Assembly: GCA_030147305.1 (NCBI GenBank)
Contig: JASLAE010000443.1
Location: 1 to 14,160 of the forward strand
Length of the DNA stretch: 14,160 bases
Source of the DNA: Cesiribacter sp.
GTDB lineage: Bacteria; Bacteroidota; Bacteroidia; Cytophagales; Cyclobacteriaceae
Reading direction: 5' to 3'
How positions within the stretch are numbered: the stretch's first letter is position 1; every line of letters begins with the position of its first letter. The notes beneath the pieces are model-generated. The model searched no databases. It was not told the DNA's origin and was given only the letters and a program-made list of their open reading frames with translations. Both the position numbers and the translations under genes were made by a program. This document shows positions 8,390-14,160 of the stretch, one piece after another.

Positions 8390-9334
8390 CTATTGATAAT
8401 CCAGGTCCACAGTCCCGCCAGAAGTAGACATCACCACCTCTATACCTCCACCATTCATACTTCCCCTCACCCTGTCTTCATCAGCTTGTCCATTAAAATT
8501 CTCAAGTTTAGTATTTACCTTTTCACCCTGCAGATCCAGGTCTAATCCTACACCGCTAGGTAAAATGGCTTTAATATTGCCTCCGCTGGTGTGAAGCTTT
8601 ACATATTTATCTATTGTCAGCAGCGTTGCATTTATGCTCCCACCACTGGTACTGGCGTCAATGCTGCCCTGCACATTCTCTATATTAATGGTACCGCCAG
8701 AGGTGTGAACATTCAACTCCCCTTTGGAATCCTCCAGATTGATTGTTCCGCCACTGGTATGCGCATTTAAGGTCCCGGTGTAATCATTAATATCGATACT
8801 ACCCCCTGAAGTATTGCCCTCTACCTTCCCGGTAAGATTTTTAAAGCTAAGGCTGCCCCCGCTGGTTTCAACATCCTGATTGCCTTCTATGCCTTCCAAA
8901 CGGATAGAACCCCCGCTTGTATTTAAGTTAGTGGATATTTGCCTGGGCACATAAACGGTAAAGGATACGCTCGGATAATTGTTGCCATTGTAGTTCTTAT
9001 TGTTTTTCTTTTCTGCTATAGCCGATACAGTATTGGCTGATTGAGAAATATCAATGTTAAAGTCTTCCAGAATCTTTTCACCTTTTGCATCTCCGGGAGC
9101 TATCTTTTTCTCACCTACCTGCAGGTACATTTCCACCCTTATCGTATTGCCTTCCTGGGCTAAAACCTCAATGCTACCTCCGGAGGTCTCAACCTTTAAA
9201 TTTCCCGGTTGCTGTACGGTAAATTCTTTCGCCATGTAAGGTGAAGCTGTATTACTTTTTTGAGCCATACAAACAGCTGGCAGAATTAACAGTGCCAGCA
9301 GCATGACCAGGGTAGATGTGAATAGATTTTTCAT
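8390..9334 (-). CDS. Secreted DUF4097-like beta-repeat protein with nine TSGG turns (314 aa)
   Basis: The start at 9334 is preferred because it gives a normal signal peptide (MKNLFTSTLVMLLALLILPAVCMA, written here only to mark residues 1-24 as the export signal), with likely signal peptidase I cleavage after CMA, before QKS. The reading frame extends 11 codons further upstream, but that extension adds only a second hydrophobic patch. The mature protein is built of short beta strands separated by the turn TSGG, at residues 50, 139, 157, 175, 193, 211, 229, 249 and 304. The units from 139 to 229 are exactly 18 residues apart. This matches the DUF4097 putative-adhesin family, expected to form a beta-solenoid-like fold in the periplasm or at the surface. 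The C-terminal cap is MNGGGIEVVMSTSGGTVDLDY. It is the third of three such genes, 241 bp after the second. Ligand and role unknown. Confidence 0.9.
   Translation of the reverse strand: MKNLFTSTLVMLLALLILPAVCMAQKSNTASPYMAKEFTVQQPGNLKVETSGGSIEVLAQEGNTIRVEMYLQVGEKKIAPGDAKGEKILEDFNIDISQSANTVSAIAEKKNNKNYNGNNYPSVSFTVYVPRQISTNLNTSGGSIRLEGIEGNQDVETSGGSLSFKNLTGKVEGNTSGGSIDINDYTGTLNAHTSGGTINLEDSKGELNVHTSGGTINIENVQGSIDASTSGGSINATLLTIDKYVKLHTSGGNIKAILPSGVGLDLDLQGEKVNTKLENFNGQADEDRVRGSMNGGGIEVVMSTSGGTVDLDYQ
8651..8920 (-). repeat. Five tandem 54-bp coding repeats (18-residue TSGG units)
   Basis: Five consecutive units, each starting with TSGG, encode residues 139-228. Unit starts fall at residues 139, 157, 175, 193 and 211, and the next TSGG follows at 229. 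The period is invariant at 18 codons, while the residues between turns vary and keep an alternating hydrophobic pattern, e.g. TSGGTINLEDSKGELNVH. The DNA copies are diverged, so this is an old protein repeat rather than a recent slippage array. Confidence 0.88.
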
Positions 9335-9469
9335 AATGGTGGTATTCAACAGTAACAGCATTAACAAAAATGAATTGGAATAAAAATTATCAAGACTTCC
9401 TTTAAACTAGCTACAGAGGGTGTGCCAATTTTACAATGCGCTGAAATAGAGTATTTTACCAAGGGTACA

Positions 9470-9507
9470 CGCACAGCTGTTGTGCGATATCGTACAACAG
9501 CTGTGCG
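9470..9507. promoter_or_regulatory. 38-bp near-perfect palindrome between two DUF4097-like genes
   Basis: The left arm CGCACAGCTGTTGTGCGAT is followed directly by its reverse complement, with no spacer. Eighteen of 19 base pairs match, and the exception is G9484 against T9493. The centre is GATATC at 9486-9491. It lies 68 bp after the stop of the gene at 9576-10268 and 135 bp before the start of the gene at 8390-9334. No U-tract follows it in the direction of transcription, and only a TTTT follows on the other side, so a simple intrinsic terminator is unlikely. An operator for a dimeric regulator, an RNA processing hairpin or a mobile repeat are alternatives. The remaining part of this 241 bp gap shows no ORF. 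Confidence 0.7.
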
Positions 9508-9575
9508 CTTTTGATACACTCTCTACCTACTAAAACTTTATAAAATGTTCTCTGACCGTGAGGACAAGTGGTGCT

Positions 9576-10268
9576 TTATTTCTGTTTCCGGAAATAAACA
9601 TTGCTGTGGATAGCCTCCAGCTCAATTCTGGTACCTCCGCCATTGAGCACACCAGTTATTCGATTCCGATCTTTTTTATTGGAGAAATCAATGTTCATAT
9701 CTGAAAATACATCGCCATGGATTGATACAAAGCTTAGCTCAGCTCCCTTTTGCTGAGGCCAGTTCATATCAACAAATCCATGGATCGACTTGGCTTGCAC
9801 AGGCCCTGTCAAGCCCGCTATTTCAATGTCACAATGAATGCTTTCCACATTCAGATCCGCATCACGGGGCACAAAAACTTCATATTCTATCTGATAGCAT
9901 GAGTACATCTGAGTGCCTTCCGCATTATAATAGCTGTTGTATTGGCCGTTTTCCGGGCAGTCTTCAGGCCTCCCGGTTTTCAGCATCTCTTTATCAAATT
10001 TTACATCGATGCGCGCCACACCATTCTCTGCCTTGAAAGTATACTTCAAGGCATCATTCAGACGTCCGCCATTGACGGAATAGGTCATTTTAATGGAGGC
10101 ATCTTCTCTATCCCAGGGGGTAATCTTTATGTTATTACCAAAGCCAAAGTTTAAATCAACCTTCTTATCATCGGGTAAAGACATTGTTTTTTCCACAACT
10201 TCTTGCTGGGCCTGTATTTGAATTGTAAACAGGAAAAACAGTAAAGCAAAGGCAGTAATAGCTTTCAT
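9576..10268 (-). CDS. Secreted DUF4097-like beta-repeat protein, HG-turn type (230 aa)
   Basis: A clear signal peptide occupies residues 1-20 (MKAITAFALLFFLFTIQIQA), with cleavage expected before QQEVVEK. A first beta-rich region contains FGFGNNIKITPWDRED (41-56), typical of DUF4097-like proteins. Repeats with an IH turn follow: SIHCDIEI (143-150), SIHGFVDM (161-168), SIHGDVFSDMNID (182-194) and AIHSNVYFRKQK (219-230). The first two His positions are 18 residues apart. LNGGG at 208-212 marks the C-terminal cap. Cys104 and Cys124 are placed to form a disulphide across a Tyr/Asn-rich insertion. It lies 24 bp after the gene at 10293-11159, so the two form an operon. Probable location is periplasm or outer surface. 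Molecular function unknown. The start is the only ATG giving a signal peptide. Confidence 0.9.
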   Translation of the reverse strand: MKAITAFALLFFLFTIQIQAQQEVVEKTMSLPDDKKVDLNFGFGNNIKITPWDREDASIKMTYSVNGGRLNDALKYTFKAENGVARIDVKFDKEMLKTGRPEDCPENGQYNSYYNAEGTQMYSCYQIEYEVFVPRDADLNVESIHCDIEIAGLTGPVQAKSIHGFVDMNWPQQKGAELSFVSIHGDVFSDMNIDFSNKKDRNRITGVLNGGGTRIELEAIHSNVYFRKQK

Positions 10269-10292
10269 AGTTTTGATTAATTAGTAGCTTGA

Positions 10293-11159
10293 TTATTTGC
10301 TTTTGCGGATATAAATATCGCTGTGCACTGTGGAAATATTCATGGCTACACCACCATCATTAGTTTTCCCCTGGATGGTTTCCCCACCGGCTATTTTAGT
10401 CAGTCCCCCTTTGTTGTCAGTGGCGCGAATGATGTCGAAGTCTGTATAAATTTCACCGTGATTGGCACTTAACTCAAAATCTGCACTGGTATTAACTGGC
10501 AGGGTAATATCAATAGGCCCGTGAACAGAATTAATGGTACTGGCTTTGGCCTGATTCAGCTGAGTGAAGATAATGTCTATGTTGCCATGAACGGTACTGG
10601 CTTTTACCGGACCGGTAATATTGGTAAGGGTGGCATTGCCATGGAGCAACTCTATGTCAATTTCTCCCGCAGTATCGGTAAGCTTAAAGTCACCGCCGTG
10701 TGGGTTTTCTTCGTGATAGACCACCCGCACATTTTTAGGCACCTTAATGGTGTACTCTCCCTCCTGCCGGTTAGCCTGTATAATCCTGAGTGTATTATCC
10801 TCTTTCAATACCGACATGCCCAGCTTGGTGTTGTCCTCAACCTGGCTGAACAGGGAACGTAAGCCAGCAGCCCTTTCAGGCAAATCATAGCTCCTGGTTT
10901 CTATCACCACCTCATCAGCGTCATGTCCCATTACATGCACCGAGCTCCCGTACACCTCTATTTGTATCTGATTACTTTCAACGTTGTCCAGATTTATCCG
11001 GAAGGTAAGCGGTTCGCCCTTTTCATCTTCTTCACTTACCTGGACTGAGCTTACTGCTGATTCTTTGATTTTCTTATCGGGCCTGGCAATATCCATAGTC
11101 ACAAAACTAGTTGTGGTGATAGCCAGGCAAGCCGAGGCCAGTAATAATGATTTTTTCAT
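10293..11159 (-). CDS. Exported DUF4097-like beta-repeat protein, HG-turn type (288 aa)
   Basis: The N-terminus MKKSLLLASACLAITTTSFV is a plausible, short export signal. The cleavage site is unclear, possibly after DIA at 23-25. A charged Glu/Asp/Lys stretch (residues 28-49) precedes the first beta region. The repeat half carries HG turns at LHGNATL (172-178), VHGNIDI (190-196), VHGPIDI (212-218) and NHGEIYTDFDI (233-243), with 18, 22 and 21 residues between successive His. The end, NDGGVAMNISTVHSDIYIRKSK (cap of 22 residues from 267), parallels the end of the next gene and shows the two are paralogues. It starts 172 bp after the preceding permease stops and is probably the first gene of its own unit, with a candidate promoter at 11247-11254. 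A DUF4097-like envelope protein is the best call. Ligand unknown. Confidence 0.9.
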   Translation of the reverse strand: MKKSLLLASACLAITTTSFVTMDIARPDKKIKESAVSSVQVSEEDEKGEPLTFRINLDNVESNQIQIEVYGSSVHVMGHDADEVVIETRSYDLPERAAGLRSLFSQVEDNTKLGMSVLKEDNTLRIIQANRQEGEYTIKVPKNVRVVYHEENPHGGDFKLTDTAGEIDIELLHGNATLTNITGPVKASTVHGNIDIIFTQLNQAKASTINSVHGPIDITLPVNTSADFELSANHGEIYTDFDIIRATDNKGGLTKIAGGETIQGKTNDGGVAMNISTVHSDIYIRKSK

Positions 11160-11246
11160 GCTTTTGATAGTTTAAGGTCTGGTTATTTAATTGCTGATTG
11201 TCTTACAATTTAGAGACGACCTTAGCCCTGATCCATTACAAGATTT

Positions 11247-11254
11247 CAAAAGTA
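11247..11254 (-). promoter_or_regulatory. Candidate Bacteroidota -7 box upstream of the DUF4097 operon
   Basis: On the minus strand this reads TACTTTTG, a full match to the Bacteroidota -7 consensus TAnnTTTG. It would give an untranslated leader of roughly 80 bases for the gene at 10293-11159. The -33 TTTG partner is not recognisable at the usual distance (GTAG is there instead), so the call is weak. The rest of the 172 bp gap (11160-11331) shows nothing else I can support. Confidence 0.3.
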
Positions 11255-11331
11255 ATTTGGAGCTGGCAAGATGCTACGCTACACCTCTTAACCTGTGAAA
11301 CTGGCTATCCTTTTACCTCAAACTTCTCCCC

Positions 11332-13695
11332 TTATTCATCCTTTAAACTCTTTACCGGATTAACGGTAGCGGCTTTTACCGCCTGTACGCCCACCGTGAG
11401 CCAGGCAATAGTCAGGGCTGCCAGTCCGGCACCCACAAAGTACCACCACGTTAAATCTATCCGGTACTCAAAATCATTCAGCCAGTTTCGTACCAGCAGA
11501 TAGCTTAGGGGTAAAGAAATACAAATGGCAATGCCTACCAGCCTGGTAAAATCGCCGGAGAGCAGATAGACAATACTGAGCCGGCTTGCACCCAATACCT
11601 TTCGGATACCAATTTCTTTCCGTCTTCTTTCGGCTGTAAAAGCTGCTAAGCCAAACAAACCCAGGCAGGAAACAATGATGGTAATTCCGGAAAAGTATTT
11701 GGATAAAATAGCCACCCGGTTCTCTGCGGCATAGAGGGCCTGGTAGCCCTGGTCTAAAAATTTATAATCAAGCGTGTAGCCAGGGTTATAGTCCTTATAA
11801 AAGTGCTGGAGCCTGCTGATCGTTTCTCTTTCCTGCCCGGCTTCCACTTTAGCCATTACCATATAGGTATCGTCTGGTTTTATGATGAAAAACAGCGGTT
11901 TTACCTCTTCATGTAGCGATTGAAAGTGAAAATCTTTGGCTATACCTATAATCTGCCGGTCCTCCCCCCAAACTTTAATTTTTTTTCCTATCGGGTTTTC
12001 AATCCCCATAATTTCAACAGCAGCTTCATTCAGGATTATGCCTAAGCTGTCGGAACCAAATTCTATGGAAAATGCCCTTCCTGCACTCAGCTGCAGGCCA
12101 AGGGTCTGGATCATATCGTAGCTTACTTTGGCTATTTCAAACTGAATAATATCATCCGGATGCTTTCCCTCCCATTGCAGGTCTGTAGTTGAGCTTTGTT
12201 GATCCAGGAAACTATGGGAAGTACTGGCAGCATTCACTATTCCGGGAATACGCTTAATTTCTGCAAGAAATAGACTCTCATCCTGTGCTACCCTGCCTTC
12301 CTTCTGAAAATAGATGATTTGCTCTTTATGATATCCCAGATTTTTGGTTTGCACATATTTTAATTGCTGGTATACCACCAATACAGCCACAATAAATATG
12401 ACAGATAGTGTAAACTGAAAAACCACCAGGCCTTTCCGGGCCCAAATTTCCCCCACCGAGCTGCTTAACTTCCCTTTTAAAGCGGTAATGGGATTGAAGC
12501 CGGAAAGGTATAAGGCTGGATAACTACCGGCTACTAATCCGGTAATGCAGGTAATGGCCAGAATGGATAAAATAAGGCGAACATCAAAATTCAGGGAAAG
12601 CTGCTTGCCGGTGATCTGGTTAAAATGGGGCAGCAAAAGCACCACCAGGAAGAGCGCCAGCAATAAAGACAAAACCGTCATCACCATGGATTCTCCCAGG
12701 TATTGCCCAATGAGCGATTTACGGTGGGCACCCAAGGCTTTTTTGATCCCTACTTCCTTCAGCCGGCGGGTGGCCCTGGCTGTAGACAGGTTCATAAAAT
12801 TGATGCAGGCAATCAATAATACAAAAATGGCGATGATAGAAAAGAGCTGAACATACGCTATTCTACCCCCCGCCTGGACACCGTTTTCATAATTATCGTA
12901 AAGGTATTTGTCTGAATAAGCTCTTAGAAAAACTGTTGCATTAGACCCTTTTACCTTTGACTTTATATAGCCGGCAATTTTAGTATTGAATGTATGAAGA
13001 TCGGTGCCTTCTTTTAACAGCACAAACGTACGCGGCCCTGTGTTGCCCCAATTCTGATGTTCAGGGCCCATCAGGTCTTTAAAATGCTCGAAAGACACCA
13101 GAAAATCGAATTGGTCTGACGAAGTGGGCGGCGTGCCTTTAAAAATACCGGAAATCTGGAGCTGTTTGTCCTCCTGAAACAGCACCGTTTTACCAATGAT
13201 GTTTTCGGATGTTCCGAATAAGTTCTTAGCCAGTGCTTCCGATATAACAAGAGAGCTTTTATCCGACAGCACCTTATTCTTATCTCCTTGAATCAGAGCA
13301 TAGGAGAACATTTTGAAATAGTTTTCTCCTACAAAATGCCCGGTGGCCTTAAAACTTTTATCCTCCACTGTAAGTCTGAATAAGGGCATTTCTATACCAG
13401 AAGTAGTTGCTACCGCATCGGCAATTTCCGGCATTTCATCTACCAGCGCCTCGGCTAAAAGTGCTGGCGTGGCATGGGCAGTTGCTATACCGCCTGTGTT
13501 TTGGTGGTTCAGCATTACCTGAAAAAGCTGGCTGTCTTTTTCGTGAAATTTGTCTATCTGTAGTTCATCATTCACCCAAAGGTAAATGAGCAAAGCACAG
13601 GCTAAGCCGGTAGACAAACCAATCAGATTGATGAAGAACGTACTCTTAAACCGAAGTAAGTTGCGGTAAATCAGTAGTAAGCTATGCTTGAACAT
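11332..13695 (-). CDS. MacB/FtsX-type ABC transporter permease, complete (787 aa)
   Basis: This permease has no ATPase domain. Eight membrane segments are visible: TM1 ~20-41, TM2 ~283-308, TM3 ~331-356, TM4 ~375-398, TM5 ~421-443, TM6 ~660-685, TM7 ~714-735 and TM8 ~750-773. Periplasmic MacB_PCD-like domains span ~42-282 and ~444-659. Cytoplasmic coupling helices are KEVGIKKALGAHRKSL (313-328) and RRKEIGIRKVLGASRLSI (691-708). Other landmarks are DFHFQSLHEE (588-597), DFEYRIDLTWW (741-751) and the tail NPVKSLKDE. The leader MFKHSLLLIYRNLLRFKS departs from the NYFK leader of the other copies. The start is supported by TM1 following at the usual distance and by an AT-rich, Shine-Dalgarno-free upstream sequence. 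It is followed after 172 bp by the DUF4097 genes and preceded by a decayed permease, so its upstream partner in the array has been lost. Substrate unknown. Confidence 0.96.
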   Translation of the reverse strand: MFKHSLLLIYRNLLRFKSTFFINLIGLSTGLACALLIYLWVNDELQIDKFHEKDSQLFQVMLNHQNTGGIATAHATPALLAEALVDEMPEIADAVATTSGIEMPLFRLTVEDKSFKATGHFVGENYFKMFSYALIQGDKNKVLSDKSSLVISEALAKNLFGTSENIIGKTVLFQEDKQLQISGIFKGTPPTSSDQFDFLVSFEHFKDLMGPEHQNWGNTGPRTFVLLKEGTDLHTFNTKIAGYIKSKVKGSNATVFLRAYSDKYLYDNYENGVQAGGRIAYVQLFSIIAIFVLLIACINFMNLSTARATRRLKEVGIKKALGAHRKSLIGQYLGESMVMTVLSLLLALFLVVLLLPHFNQITGKQLSLNFDVRLILSILAITCITGLVAGSYPALYLSGFNPITALKGKLSSSVGEIWARKGLVVFQFTLSVIFIVAVLVVYQQLKYVQTKNLGYHKEQIIYFQKEGRVAQDESLFLAEIKRIPGIVNAASTSHSFLDQQSSTTDLQWEGKHPDDIIQFEIAKVSYDMIQTLGLQLSAGRAFSIEFGSDSLGIILNEAAVEIMGIENPIGKKIKVWGEDRQIIGIAKDFHFQSLHEEVKPLFFIIKPDDTYMVMAKVEAGQERETISRLQHFYKDYNPGYTLDYKFLDQGYQALYAAENRVAILSKYFSGITIIVSCLGLFGLAAFTAERRRKEIGIRKVLGASRLSIVYLLSGDFTRLVGIAICISLPLSYLLVRNWLNDFEYRIDLTWWYFVGAGLAALTIAWLTVGVQAVKAATVNPVKSLKDE

Positions 13696-13707
13696 AAGAT
13701 TAATCGT

Positions 13708-14035
13708 TTACGGGTACTCAACATTCGCGAGAGCTGCATTTAGCATTAGTGATACCGGCCTCTGCTCTGTTCTTAAATTCTTCACTGGGTTTGATCTGGT
13801 TGCTTTGAACGTTTGAAAACTCACGGAGATAAAGCCGATGAGGGCTGCCATCAGCACCAGTTTCAGAAAATCATTGGAAAGCAGGAATACAATGCTAGGA
13901 ACAATAGTTACCAACACCTTGTAAATGCCCACTTCTTTTGTGCACTATTCGGCAGCAAAGGAAGCCAGACCAAACATTTTGAAATCCTAATACCATAGGC
14001 GCCAGTGGTTCGCGCATTCACTGGAAATTAAAAAA
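13708..14035 (-). pseudogene. Decayed remnant of a MacB/FtsX-type permease
   Basis: Two permease fragments are joined out of frame. The upstream part reads FNFQ, a TGA stop at 14018-14020, then MREPLAPMVLGF, corresponding to the DFHFRSL...PLVMVLG stretch of the second periplasmic domain (near residues 614-631 of the permease at 3049-5484). About 70 residues are then missing and the frame shifts to MFGLASFAAE, followed by a TAG stop where intact copies have Gln, then CTKEVGIYKVLVT in place of the conserved QRTKEIGIRKVLGA. A further 37 residues, covering the FAYRID loop and most of TM8, are deleted in frame before SFQTFKATRSNPVKNLRTE. The original stop is lost, adding 18 residues before a TAA at 13708. 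No N-terminal half remains. It is non-functional as a permease and fills most of the 356 bp between the flanking genes. Confidence 0.85.
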
Positions 14036-14051
14036 CTCATTCGTTAATACC

Positions 14052-14160
14052 TTACTCATTTCTTAAGTTATGCACCGGGTTTACAAGGGCCGCCCGTACT
14101 GAGCGGTACACAATGGTAATTCCGGCAATGGCTAAACTGAATAAAATGGCAACCAGGAAA
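14052..14160 (-). CDS. ABC transporter permease, extreme C-terminus (runs off right edge)
   Basis: The last 35 codons of a permease are present, cut by the right edge and ending in TAA at 14052. A hydrophobic stretch, FLVAILFSLAIAGITIVY, corresponds to the final membrane helix. It is followed by RSVRAALVNPVHNLRNE, equivalent to the QAxKAAxxNPVKNLRTE tail of its neighbours. YRSVRAALVNP in place of YQAxKAATANP suggests a separate sub-branch of the family. It is the most upstream gene of the leftward series and ends 16 bp before the recognisable part of the permease remnant. Confidence 0.85.
   Translation of the reverse strand, partial: FLVAILFSLAIAGITIVYRSVRAALVNPVHNLRNE

Noticed and set aside
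9269..9271. Possible lipoprotein cysteine (C22) in the TSGG protein
   Set aside because: The residues before it are PAV, and a lipobox needs a small residue such as Gly, Ala or Ser at -1. Cleavage after CMA fits better.
9335..9367. Longer start for the TSGG protein, adding 11 residues
   Set aside because: It would put a second hydrophobic run ahead of a complete signal peptide. The internal Met followed by Lys-Asn is the normal start for an exported protein.
11198..11503. Plus-strand open frame of 101 codons crossing the gap before the DUF4097 operon
   Set aside because: More than half is antisense to the conserved C-terminus of the permease at 11332-13695, and the remainder is intergenic with no protein-like pattern.

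Overview
The window most resembles an accessory stretch of a Bacteroidota chromosome, probably a Cytophagales-type bacterium. The evidence is a tandem family of about 790-810 residue permeases without ATPase domains, a cluster of exported DUF4097 beta-repeat proteins, ATG starts without Shine-Dalgarno sequences, and middling G+C content. The taxonomic placement is an inference. Every supported gene lies on the minus strand, so transcription runs from high to low coordinates.

Layout in transcription order. The extreme C-terminus of a permease lies at 14160-14052. Next is a decayed permease remnant (14035-13708) with two internal stops, a frameshift and two deletions. An intact permease follows (13695-11332). 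Then come three secreted DUF4097-like proteins: 11159-10293, 10268-9576 and 9334-8390. The first two are 24 bp apart. The third follows a 241 bp gap that holds a 38-bp near-perfect palindrome. A divergent, apparently AT-richer permease stands alone at 8101-5717, and a possible 50-codon ORF overlaps its stop codon as GTGA. Last are three tightly packed permeases: 5484-3049, 3006-622 and 611-left edge, with gaps of 42 and 10 bp.

The permeases share one plan. A short cytoplasmic leader precedes TM1, then a large MacB_PCD-type periplasmic domain, an FtsX core of TM2-TM4, TM5, a second periplasmic domain, and a second FtsX core of TM6-TM8. Each ends in a tail like NPVKNLRTE. Each chain therefore looks like a fused pair of four-helix MacB/LolC-type half-permeases (type VII ABC architecture). 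No Walker-type ATPase is encoded here, so the energising subunit must be outside the window. Substrates cannot be read from the sequence.

The three DUF4097-like proteins carry export signals and an 18-residue repeat. One uses a TSGG turn and the other two use an HG turn, and the latter pair share the same C-terminal cap. A functional link between these envelope proteins and the surrounding permeases is possible, but only their proximity supports it. No RNA genes, CRISPR arrays, transposases or phage genes were seen.
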